Assembly (NCBI RefSeq): GCF_048773025.1
Contig: NC_133561.1
Coordinates: 29,974,001 to 30,038,000 of the forward strand
Direction: 5' to 3'
Source: Camelus bactrianus
Taxonomy: Eukaryota; Chordata; Mammalia; Artiodactyla; Camelidae
DNA length: 64,000 nucleotides
In this document: positions 9,641 to 20,540 of the stretch, in pieces
Layout: each line of letters opens with the position of its first letter
How positions within the stretch are numbered: the stretch's first letter is position 1
The notes under the pieces: generated by a model
What the model was told of the DNA's origin: nothing
Database searches by the model: none
Seen by the model: only the letters and a program-made list of their open reading frames with translations
Position numbers and translations under genes: made by a program

Positions 9641-12600
9641 ACCACACAAGACTCTCCTGTTCCTGCTCTGAGAGGAAGGAGCAGACCCCAACCCTCCCGC
9701 AAAGCTTCCCTTGACCCCTTTCCTGGTTTTGACCCCCACCTCCTCCTCCCTCCCATCTCCTGTGATCCTGTCTGGAATTCAGCAGCTGGGGCATCCTGCC
9801 TGACCACCCCATCTAGGGAAGTAGGGGATAAGGCGAGGTGTGTCGGCTAAGGGACTGGAGTCAGAGGCAGCTTCTAGAAGTGGGGAAGGCTGCCAGATCA
9901 GGGTGTTCTAGGGAAAGCCGAGGTCCACCAGCCGGAGGAGCCAGTGCATGTTCAAAGGGATGGAACAGAGCCAAGATCAAAGTCCTTGGAGCTGAGCAGA
10001 GATAAGATCTGAATGAAATCTGCGCCAGGAAGGAAGTGGGGCAGCCCCGAATGCTTACAGCTCTCCTTTATGGGCTAACGGTTGCCTGGAGAGGGGCAGG
10101 AGCCTGGACTTAAAGGGCCAGAGGCCAAGCAGGCTGAGCAGATCAAGTCCACCACTGGGTATTGTCAGTGCTTTGGCTTTTAATCTCATACCCCCAGCCA
10201 GCATGACACCCACATCTGTGGGATGAGGGTCAGTGAGACACTCCAGCCCTGAAGCTGGAATCAGGGAATTGTCCATGGAGGGTTCTAATCCAAGATACAG
10301 AGAAGCATTGACTTTCCTATGATCTGGCAGTTTCTCTGCATTAGGGGGCAAAAAAAACCTCTCCAGTTCTCGCCTCGCTACTTATTAATGCTGCTACTGC
10401 TCCTTAAGTATCTCTACATAGCAGGCACGCCCCTAGCAGCTTTAACATTCCATGTTGCATTTGATGCAACATTTCTGTAAGGCTAGTATGACGAGTCCCA
10501 TTTTACAGATGAGAAGACTGAGGCCAGAGACAGGAATTAGCTACACTCATGGGGACTGAATGCAGAGCGGCCGCAGCCTAGATCCCTGATCACGATGCAG
10601 CACCTCCGTGCTTAGACTTACAGCCTGCATATCTGGTCAGGCTCTTCCCTGTTTAAGGTTTTAGAGCCTTCTTTGTTTTCCTCCTTCAGGCCTGCGTGTA
10701 AAATGTTTCATAACCATTTCCAATAATTCGTTATTTTCAGTCACTGAGCTGGCTTATTCCTGTCCTGGCTAAGTGAAGTGGAAAAGTTCAGGGAGCTGGA
10801 ACCAAAAGCAAAAAATTCACTCAGGGCCCTGAGGTCCTCCCCAGCATTCGTACAAATAGAGCTCAGGTCCAAAGCACCTGCAGGGGTGTCCCTCTCTCCC
10901 AGTAACTCAGGGCGAACACCTGACCCCACAGCTGACTTCTCATGTTCTTCGCTAAGATTTTGGGGGTTTCTTCCCCTCCTCCAGGAGCCAGTGGGGTCTG
11001 GGAAATACAGAATCCATTTAATAATAGTTCCAGTTGCATCCAAAGAGAGAAGGACTTACACTTCACTTCAGCCAAGTAGACACAGATTATGTGATTATTT
11101 TCCATTGGTGCAGTTAATCCGGGGCTAAGAGCCTGACAAACACTGAATGGAGAATGGAGATCCTGCACAAAAGGAAACGTATTCTCTGTAGGTGGCCCCG
11201 TGTGCAGGGTCCGGTGCCAACAAGCCTTCCATTTCTCATTAAGTACAGGTAGCACTGGCCCTTCCAGGCCAAACTGCTCTGGTCACTGTCCGCAAGGATG
11301 TGAGCTGTCACCCTAGGGCCCACTCTCCAAGGGGTCAGCTGAAACCCAGGGGGCAGCAGAGAGGAGCCAGTTACAGGGGGGACCCTGCATTACACTTCCA
11401 GAAACCTGTAGAAATCATGAGCATTGAGGCCCTGGGTCAGGAGGCCCCTGTTTGCCTCCTGGTCCCATTTTGTGGAGGAGGCACCTTCCCTGATTAGCAT
11501 CTAGAGTCTTCTTGCTCTGCCTCATCCAACCTCTGGCCGAGTTCCTACCCCTCGCTTGTCTGCTGCCTTGATCTAGTTCTACCAGTTTGGCTCTGAGAGT
11601 AGAGGGCCACCATGGGCTACTTCCTTCCCTAAAGTGACACATGCTGGCTCCCCAACCCTGGGTATCTTAGATAGGAGGAAGAGAGCCAGGAAGATCAAGA
11701 CCAAAGACACTTTTCAAATTTTCCCACAGTTTGTCTGAAGATGTTGCACTGCACTCCAGACAGGAGATCAGGATGAAAGCATTGGGGAGCTGGCTTCTTT
11801 AGAGCCTGACATGGGCAAGGCGGGCCGGCTAGGAGACCCAGCTTGTCGAAACTCTTCCATTTGCCCACACTCTCCTCCACTTGAGCAGCGCCGGCAACTG
11901 AAAATTAATTAAAGTATCCGTGGCCAGAGAGAAGCCAATTGCACGCCATCGTACAGTGGGACTGTTGAGGCTCGGATGGGCACAGGCTGCCGGGGACCAC
12001 AGGGGATATCTCTCCAATGGCTGCCCGCCAAGCAAACCTCGGGCTAAAGGCCAGGCTCAGACCAGGAACAAGGAAGCAGCAAGTCTTCAGGGGGACCCCA
12101 GTGGCTTATGAGAGGGGCTGGGCCCTGTCACCTGACACCCCACCTGTTGACTTTGGATGTCCACTCTGAAAATCTTCCTTCTTCCGCCCCTCCCTGGCCA
12201 CGGCATGGAGGCAGTAGAGGGCAAGAGAGTGGTTTGGTAACCTCAGAAAAACGTTTGCTCCTTTGTTCCTGCCTCTCAGAACCAGAGAATCAAAGCTCTT
12301 TAGGGGCCCGGAACTGACCCAGGGGGAATTGAGGGAGCCTTGGGACCAAGGCCAAATTTACATTTCCAAGCTCTTTCCTGTTCAGTTTCAGCGCTCCTCG
12401 CCATCTCAGGGCAAGACACAGCCAAGCGCGGGGACCCACCACAGTCCCTGCATTCAGGCCTCCACCAGCCCCCATTATAAAGAGCATAGACAAGCCCCCC
12501 ACCACGAGGGCCCAGAGGAAATGTTGTTTTACTCTCTGATTGGGAGCCAACAGAGCTAGGAAAACAGGTGAGGGGCTGGCCTTCTGGGCGGGGACACAGG

Positions 12601-14039
12601 GAGGCAGGTCGTCAGGGAGAAGGAGGTGACTCAGTGGGTTCATGTAGAAAAAAGAAAAGGTTTGCAGCTCAGGCACACACCGTGGTGAGTAAGTCACCCT
12701 CTTCAACACTGTCCAGTGATCAGAGCTGCTAATCTGGTCACAGACACTTCCCTCTTTCACACGCCCCCATGCCCACCACCCAGCGGGCCAGTCTGACTTT
12801 TCCCTCATTAAGGTTGCTCTTGGTGTGGATGCAGTGCTGCCAGACCGTGGATGCTGTGTTCCAAGCTCCGTAAGAAGGGCCCTGGGGAGGCCCATGAAAT
12901 CATCCAATAACCAGGCAATCACGGAGTGTTTAAACCAAGTTTCCTCCTACCTCCTCCCTAACAGGGAGACCCACCAGGAGGCCTCTGAACGTTAAGTCTG
13001 GGCTCGGAAACTCCCAAAAAGCTTGGCCAAGTAAGTCCAGCCAACCGGACTGTTCCAGTCTGGGATTCCAGGCAGCGACCACGCGAGGGGCCACATTGCC
13101 AGGCAGCACGCTCAGCTGCACAGAAGGGCAGTCGTCCCCATCCCCTGCCCTCTCCCCAGCCCAAAAGGTGAAATTAGAACAGGAAGGGTACACACTGCAC
13201 TCCTGCCAGTGGATGACAGCTGGGATCGGGAAATATTAGGTTATTATTTGCCAATGGCGAGGGCAGGCTACTTGGGCATAAATAATTCCAGTCAACACCT
13301 TTAAAAAAAGTGGGGAAGGAGGCTTGCTATTTTGCTTTGGTAGATTCACTGTCATAATTCTGTTTTTTAGGGATTGAGACTAAAATGCTGCGTATTATCA
13401 GCTTACCAAGGAATGCTGAATTTCAGGGCTGGCTGGCCTGGGATTAAACATTGACTCCAGACAGGGGTTAAACATTGACTCAGCCAAAGGTCTGCACATG
13501 GGAGCAGAGAGCTGGCGGTAAACAGCAGCAATAAGCATTTCACCCGTACACTCTCATCCCACTCATCCGGCACAAACCCCGTGCATGAGTGACGCCGGAA
13601 GGGCAGTGGCGATCCGGGGGGCACTGTGTGGCGTAGGTCTCCCCATCTCTGTTGGTGGCTGGATCAGCCCAGGGTCTGGGAGCATCACACCAGTGGTACC
13701 AACGTGGAGGGCAGGCCCTGAGGAGGCCTTTGTCCCTGGCCTTCTCCAGTCTTCCCCTGATCGATCAAAAGAGTAAATGAGAGCCCTGTGCTGCCTGTGG
13801 AAATACAATTCAAAAGAACCTGGAGAGTAAAGGCTTTGAGAAGCGGAGGGAAATGCCCAGGGCTGGGAGACCTTGGTTCACGGTGCTTCCATGCCATCAC
13901 CTCACCGTGTGAACTTCGGCACGTCATTCCACGTCCCTGCCCTTGGATCCTCATTGATCAGTGGGGAATCCCTCTGTTCCGAAATCCTATGCTGTCCCTT
14001 GCTTTTGACACTGTTATAAGCACCTTTTAGCTGCCAGCC

Positions 14040-14200
14040 ACTGTCCACATCATACTGTCTTCATACCATACTTACGGGGTGAGTATAATTAGCACCATTT
14101 TATAAGTGAGAAAAGCGAGATCCAGAGACATTAAATACCTTATCAAGGGCCGCCCAGCTAGCAGGTGGCAGGGCTTAGATGTGAACCCAGGGCATTCTGG
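14040..14200 (-). repeat. MIR SINE fragment
   Basis: The core ACCATTTTATAAGTGAGAAA, followed by CAAGGGCCGCCCAGCTAGCA, is the antisense of the MIR core (reverse of GCTGTGTGACCTTGGGCAAG and of CATCTGTAAAATGGG). Confidence 0.7.
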
Positions 14201-14364
14201 GTCTGGAGCGTGGGAACGTTCTGCTGTTGCTCCTTGGCAGTAGCGTGTGGAGGTGATGACCCCTCAGTTAGCCCATATGCCCTTGGGGAACAGGGATGGC
14301 CATTCCTGCATGCCTTAAGTCGCCCTGGACCTGGAACTGGTCATAGGCGTAGTAGACGCTTGGG

Positions 14365-14815
14365 GTAGGCTGAAAAATGGTCCCCCAAAGACATGTCCAC
14401 CCCCTGAAGCCTGGAATCTGCAAATGTTACTTTCTTTGGGAAAAGGATCTTTGCAAGTATAATTCAGTTCAGGATCTTGAGATTGAGATCATCCTGGATG
14501 ATGTGGGTGGACCTAAATGCCATCACAAGTGCCCCTGTAAGAGAGGCAGAGAGACATTTGAGACACACACAGAAGACAATGTGAGGAGAAGAGCCGAGAG
14601 TTGGGTGATGTAACTGCAAGCCGAAGGCGCCAGCAGCAACCAGGATCCAGAAGCGGCAAGGATCGGATTTTTCCCTAGAGCCTCCAGAGGGAGCATGGTG
14701 TCCACACCCTGACTTCAGACTTCTGGCCTCCAGAACCAAGAGAGAATACATCTCTATTGTTTTAAGCCACCAAGGTTGTGGTACTATTTTATGGCAGCCA
14801 CAGGAAAGTAATTCA
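14365..14815 (+). repeat. Solo LTR fossil, ERVL-MaLR, MLT1 class
   Basis: The left part (TGGTCCCCCAAAGACATGTC) and right part (CCTCCAGAACCAAGAGAGAA, TTTTAAGCCACCAAGG, GTACTATTTTATGGCAGCC) match the MLT1 LTR family. It is a heavily decayed solo LTR with no internal region, probably from before the radiation of placental mammals. Confidence 0.75.
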
Positions 14816-15440
14816 GAGCTCCATCAAAAACACAGACTCCTAGAGCTGGGAGAGCCTTGGAGACACTTTGCCACAGCCCTCCCATTTAACAGATGAAATG
14901 ACTGCAGCCCTAAAGGAGGAAGTGATTTGGCAAAAGTTGCTCAGCACGTTGGAGGCAGAGCCGGAGCCAGGACACAGGTGTTCTGACCCCAGGCCAGGGC
15001 TCCCTGCTTCCCCACCCTGACTCATGCCGAGTCCCAGGGTCGTGAAAATCAAGCAAGAAGCTGTTCTTATATTCTGCTCATCTCATATTATCATTTTAAG
15101 AGGGAAGGGGAGCTTTTAAGCAGATGAAGTGATGTCAGTTTGGGGGGTATAATTCCTGCTGTTACCATCATTACTATCGAAGTGGGCAGGTAGACCCCCT
15201 TGGCCAGTCTCTCCTCCCCCAGGACTAGGAGGAAGAAGCTGTGTTTTAGGGCTAATGGGCTCCAGGTAGGGAAACCGCAGTGAGAGAGAGGAAGCTGGTT
15301 GGCCCCAGTCACACACACCACTGGAGTGTGGCTGAGCCCAAAATAGGATGCAGGGTTGTAACTACCCAGCTCTTTCCTGGGTTCCACTTCTTACTTTCCC
15401 CTTTCACTAAGCTGGATTGCCAGGCCATGCGGGCTTTGGG

Positions 15441-15470
15441 TGAGTGTGTGTGTGTGTATGTCTGTGTCTG
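15441..15470. repeat. (TG)n microsatellite
   Basis: Runs of TG with single interruptions (GTGTGTGTGTGTATGTCTGT). Intergenic. Confidence 0.8.
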
Positions 15471-17775
15471 GCTCAGTCTGCTAAGATAGTCTGGGGGACT
15501 TCTGGGAACACACGCCAAGACGTGATCTAGGAAAGTTGCCAGGATCACAGAACAAGGGAATGGGGGAGGAGATCGGGGGCTCCCACGGCAGCGCGAGGTG
15601 CACCTGTTTCATGGATGTGTTTCCCTCCCTCCCCACAGGCCTGCACTCATCAAGGTTCTGTCCCAGTGCTTGGTGGGCCTCCCTTAACCCTGACTCCAGC
15701 CCAGCTATCCCTGCTTTGGGGGAAGTGGGTTAATGAGAATAAGAAAACAAGACCAACAAATACCTTGATGATTGAGTTCTAAAGGAGGGAGAGATAAGAA
15801 CGAAACCCTCTGGAAGGAGCTATACTCTGGCAGAACCAGGACTGTCCCACCATTGTCCCCGAACCAGGTCCACCTCCCCTCCCATCCGCCCACTGGATAT
15901 CCACCCTGGAACTGGGGAAGAGAAGGATTGCTGAGAGGGATGAGAGATGGCTTAGCTGCCGCTGCGTCTTTGTGCCCTCCCACCCACCACTCAAGGGGCT
16001 TAGTCCAGGGCTGCAGTCGAGAGAGGAGACTGACAGTGATGGAGAGACCCAGAAGGGTTTGGAGATGCCAGTGCCGAGGGGGCCTGCCCCTTGCTGGCCC
16101 TGTGGGGAACTCTGGTGGTCAGCAGTCTCGCCCATGTCCATTGCAGCCCCAGTTACCTGGCAACAGATGAGCACAGATGGCTAGGAGGTGAGGGGAGAAG
16201 TTGGCTCTGTTGTGCAGGCTCCCCCAAAGGCCCCGGGAAGATGCAGACGAGCCAGACTAGTCCTGCTCCCACAAGAAGGGCAGGAGAGGGTGGAGGGGGC
16301 CCGGAAGTCCTGCTGGAAGAAGCCCCCAAGTGGGGACAGGGAGAGAGCACAGGTGGACCGCAGACCTCTCAGGATGGGCAGGGATAAAGGCCACCAACCA
16401 GCGGGACGGGTTACACCTCAATGGACAGAACCATTTCCTTCTAGAGCATGAGGCTAACACAGAACCATGACAAAGCAAGACCCAAACCGCAGGACCCTCC
16501 TTCTCACTGCCTCGTTAGTGCCATTGGCAGAAGCCACCCCCTCCCCATGCTCACTCACCTCAGGCGTCACATAAACACCCGAGGACAGAGGGAGGCAAAA
16601 AGAAGGAAAAGCCAGAAGGAGACTAAGTTTTCAATCAGGAGTAAAGTGACCGAGTTGTCATCGACTTGGACACGATTTGCCTGGAAGTGGCGAGGTAAAT
16701 TCACTCTTGCATCAGTCAGACTGTGGGTTTAGAGTCTGAAATTAAGCTCCATCATAGAAAATACTTTTTTTTCTTGCCATCCAAACCCATGATTGCAGGT
16801 TGATATCCCCTCTCCACCCTACCGCTGTGAGTGAGTGGTTGGCTAAACTAAGACCCAGGGCTCTGATGTCTTGTGTTTTTCCAGGACTCTGCTTCCCCTC
16901 CCCTCCTTCCCCTAATGGGGTTTGCCCTGTGGGACGCTGTAGGGAGAGCCTGGGCCAGGCCTGCACAGATAGGACGGGGCAGGATTTGGGGAAGCGGGCA
17001 CCCGTGGGGAGGGATGGGAGATGCACGTGTGTGCTAGGGAGTGAGCTTCACTTGTGGGACACAGGGCTGCTAAGATCGTTGGGGGAACTCCTGGGAGCCC
17101 TAACCAGGTCAGGTCTGGGAGACCACCAAGGACTAACTGACATAGGGAAGGAGATTTCTACCCCAGCTCGACGGGTCAGCGCCCTCTTGGCTGTGGCACC
17201 AAGCCCGGGTCCCAGCAGGGCTCCGAGGTCTACCATTCTCGGCAGGGGGTGCGGAGGTGCTGAGGGGCGGCCAGAGCTTCCACTTCCCCTAACGAGTGAG
17301 GAGGGGAGTGCATGGTCCCCCGGTTCCTGGGACCTCTGGGGCTAGAAAAGGGAGCTCTGCAGAAGATGTGTAAATTGTGGGCTTCATCCAGGCTTAGTAT
17401 CCTAGGGAGTGGGGGGACATATTCCCCGGGGAGTGGGGCTGTGGGGCCAAGGACTAAAAGCCGTTCCTGTCACCTGTGCCCCATCGAATTCGTGTCAACT
17501 GCACACCACACTCTGGGCCAGATGTTTCGCATCTACTATCTGGCTACGTCACTCTCCCCACTTTCCAGGTGAAAAGAAATGTGAAGGTCTGACTTTCCTA
17601 GGATCTTGGAGCTGGGAAGCCACAGGGCAGACTCTTCATGCTTGATACCATGTCTCGCATCTCGCAGCTGCAAAGATGGAGGATTCCCAAGTATCAGAGT
17701 CCCCAAGGTCAAGGGGAGGCAAATGGAGCCAGCCAGGAAAGCCAAAAGGAAAGGAAAGCAAGGGATCTGTGGAGT

Positions 17776-17781
17776 CACGTG
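17776..17781 (+). promoter_or_regulatory. PIGR: E-box in PIGR core promoter
   Basis: CACGTG lies about 75 bp before the predicted PIGR transcription start. The human PIGR promoter has a functional E-box bound by USF factors at a similar distance (established). The position and perfect core support orthology; binding here is inferred. Confidence 0.7.
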
Positions 17782-17816
17782 CCGCTGGCCAGCCGCCATG
17801 CCCCTGGGAGAGTGTC

Positions 17817-17825
17817 CCTTTAAGA
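17817..17825 (+). promoter_or_regulatory. PIGR: TATA-like element of PIGR
   Basis: CCTTTAAGA sits about 30 bp upstream of the predicted start, the right place for a weak TATA-type element. No canonical TATAAA is present nearby. Confidence 0.55.
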
Positions 17826-17851
17826 GCCCAGGTGTGGGTCAAGCACTGCAC

Positions 17852-17978
17852 ACAGTTTCAGTTTTGGCAGCAGCATCCAGTGTCCTGCTGGTGGCTTCTA
17901 GAAAGGCAGGGGTTGCGGACTGGCCAGCAGGCTGTGCCCCTGAAACTGAGTCGACGGGATAGAAGGAAGTAACTAACA
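17852..17978 (+). other. PIGR: PIGR non-coding exon 1
   Basis: The stretch beginning ACAGTTTCAGTTTTGGCAGC and running through GGGGTTGCGGACTGGCCAGC to AAGGAAGTAACTAACA matches human PIGR 5' UTR exon 1, as I recall it, almost block by block. It ends at a strong donor (ACA|GTAAGT, 17979). The start site is placed by comparison with the human mRNA start and may be off by a few bases. It carries the interferon-type element GTTTCAGTTTTG at 17855-17866. Its partner is the exon at 24967, which holds the rest of the leader and the ATG. Confidence 0.82.
17855..17866 (+). promoter_or_regulatory. PIGR: ISRE-like element in PIGR exon 1
   Basis: GTTTCAGTTTTG is the reverse-strand form of the GAAAnnGAAA-type interferon response element (CAAAACTGAAAC). 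Human PIGR exon 1 has an IRF1-responsive element here, which fits induction of the receptor by interferon gamma. Confidence 0.65.
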
Positions 17979-19889
17979 GTAAGTGTGGCTGCTCTGGGGT
18001 CCCCGACAGGATGCCATCTGGGAAGGGCCCGGGATGGTGACTCAGGCAATGCCCTCTGCATGCACGACTCCCAGCCTACAGACAGTGGGGAGAGGCGGAC
18101 ATGGCTGTTGCCCGTGCCCCCGAGCATGGGGGGCACATCCCGGAGAGATGAGTAAGGACGCCCGTGGGAAAGATCAGCCGGTGGGAAGAAGGCATGTCTG
18201 GGGTCAGCAGGTGTAGTTCTGCTCTTGTTGGGTCTCTGAATTCCCGACTAACTCCTCCATACTCTAACTGTGACCTTAGGCGGGTCACCTCCTAGCTCCC
18301 TGCGCCTCAGTTTCCTAATGTGTAAAATGGGGAGAAAAAAATCGCCTATCACTTAAGATTGATGTGAGATTCAAATGAGAAAATCTATGTGAAATTGCTT
18401 TGAAAGCTCTAGAGCTGAATAACAATTGTTTGGTGTTTTTCAACTCAGTTCAATTACTTCAGGACTTACTGAGCACCAGACAGACCCGGATAAGGTAACG
18501 CATATGCGGTGCCTGGCGCGTGGCAGGCACTCTCAGTCCTTGACTCTTTCCACCTCCAGCTTTCTGTGAGGACACCTGCAGCCCCTTGTTCTGGGCTTCG
18601 AAGAGACTCTGAGATCCTTTCTAATTTCAACCCAGCTTTGGTCCTGCAGATTCCTGCCACACCAAGGTAAAATGTGTGTCACTGTATCATCCTGTGCCTG
18701 CTAAGGTATTGAGGTCCTTCCTGGAAAAGTGAGGTGGGCAGAGCCCCCTCCCAGGCACAGACTGCATTCCACAGTCCTGATGCTCCTCCCGGCTCTGCAC
18801 CCAGGAGGCCTCAGATATCAGCTTTCCCCTGGTTCATCCTGACAGCATCCCCAGGATAACCCTGGGGCTCTCCCTCGCAAGCGCAGCAGCTAGGCAAGCT
18901 CCATCCTCACTGCTCCCACTTCCCTCTCTGCAGCTGCCCACCTAAGCTACTGGCGATGTCTTGCACCATAGCTTTTGCCATCACTCTCCCCCTTCACTAG
19001 GGGAATTACAGGTCCCTGAACATCTGGAGAGGTAATGTGCCAATTCATGCTTTAGGGTAGAAGGCAGCTATCTGGTCTGCCCGGAGCCAGCACTGAAACT
19101 CTCCATCCATCCTTCTCCCTGGCCTTGGACGTGGCGATGTAGCAGAGAGAGCAATGAGCCCGGAGCCAGGAGAGCAACCAGCTCTGTGATCATTGCCTGT
19201 CTCTTAGCACCTCTGGACTCTGTGGCTTTATTTTATAAATAGTGTGATGGTAGCGGCTTTCCGGGGCTTTCACGGCTTCATCTCCTTCCCACCTGAAACA
19301 AACCCAGGAGCTACTCAGGGTAGGCATCGTAATCCCATTTTACAGTTGAGGAAACAAAGACTCTGTGAGTTAATGTGAGTGGTGTAGGTCACCCAGCAAG
19401 TACAAACGATGACATTTTGGTACAGCCATTTTGATGGGGACATGTTGACATCACCTGAAAAGCAAAATCCCCACCTTTTGTAAAGGTAGCACTATGCATG
19501 CATGTGCTCAGCAGAAACCCCCCTCATCTATGTCTTGACCCCTCTCAGGGTGGACTGGGGCCGGGATCCCAAAGTCTATGGCACTGACACAGTGATGGAG
19601 CAGAAGGTTTTGGAGGCCATGTGTCTGGTTACAGGAAGTGAATGTAACATGCCGTACACATGGTAAGTGCTAAATAAATAGCAGCCTTTGTTATTTTTCA
19701 GGAAGAAATTTCTCTGTTGGCACCTACCTCTGAGTTTAAGTAGAGTCTCTTCACAGGAACTACCTTTCCTGTGAAAAGCGGAGAGGAAAGAATGGACTAA
19801 CTTCTCCTCTAAGGTTGGATGTCCCATTCCTTCCCCTCTTGGTGGCTTCTTCTCAACTTTTAGACCCTCTGCAGTGCAGCATAGTGACT

Positions 19890-20130
19890 AAGAGCATGTA
19901 GTCTTGATCCAGAGTACCTGAATTGGAATCCTATCCCAGTCACTTACCAGCTGTGTGACTTCGGGCAAATTTCTTACTTCTCTGGGCCTCAATTGTCTCA
20001 TCTGTAAAATGGGTTTGCCCATTTTTTAAAATTTTTAGGGTGGCTGCAAAGATTAAATGAGTTAACACATGTAAAGCACTCAAACATAACTCAGTATGTG
20101 CTAGTTACAATTATAATCCCTCAATTCCTA
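19890..20130 (+). repeat. MIR SINE, nearly full length
   Basis: The order is that of a sense MIR: CAGCTGTGTGACTTCGGGCA, then CCTCAATTGTCTCATCTGTA, then a region with TAAATGAGTTAACACATGTA and AAAGCACTCA. It is the best-preserved MIR in the window. Confidence 0.85.
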
Positions 20131-20324
20131 ACCTAATCCATAGCGAGTCTCCTCTTTCAGGCCACGTTGGTCCAAACTGAACAGCTCAGCCCCTACTTTG
20201 AAGGATGCTCAGCAAACAGACTTCTGTTCTCCTCTCACTCTAGGACAGGAAAAAGAGGAGACTGTGCTGATTTCAGAGAGGATATGGACAAGAAACTAAC
20301 TTTTTAAAAGCCGAACACCCTACT

Positions 20325-20540
20325 AAGGACTTTACACATGTTTCATCATTTAATTCTTACGGCAACTCTCTATTACCTGTTATTCGCTGGTCCAATTATC
20401 TCTGGCCTACAGATGAGGACTTGGGGTTCAATGACATTAAACAGCTTGCCCCAAATCACACAGCCCCCAAGTGAGAGAGCTGATAGCCAAGTGAGGAGTC
20501 CATGCTCTGTGCTTCTCTCCAAGTGCATGGTAACTGTGAA
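20325..20540 (-). repeat. MIR SINE
   Basis: Antisense MIR: TTTCATCATTTAATTCTTAC, CTACAGATGAGGACTTGGGG and CAAATCACACAGCCCCCAAG. Confidence 0.75.

Larger units (their letters stand above)
7951..17770. other. Intergenic region between FCAMR and PIGR
   Basis: No exon with believable splice sites or homology is seen across this ~9.8 kb. Repeats I can see include MIR-like pieces near 8660-8800, 10480-10620, 14040-14200 and 14830-15000, an hAT-type element at 9405-9640, an MLT1-class LTR at 14365-14815 and a TG microsatellite at 15441-15470. The open frames here are short and lack family features. Confidence 0.6.

Noticed and set aside
12290-12922. Minus-strand frame of 210 codons in the FCAMR-PIGR gap
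   Set aside because: No recognisable domain, composition like the surroundings, and no exon borders that make sense.
16800-17345. Plus-strand frame of 181 codons about 0.5 kb before the PIGR promoter
   Set aside because: Low-complexity product, no homology, no matching splice signals; kept only as intergenic sequence.
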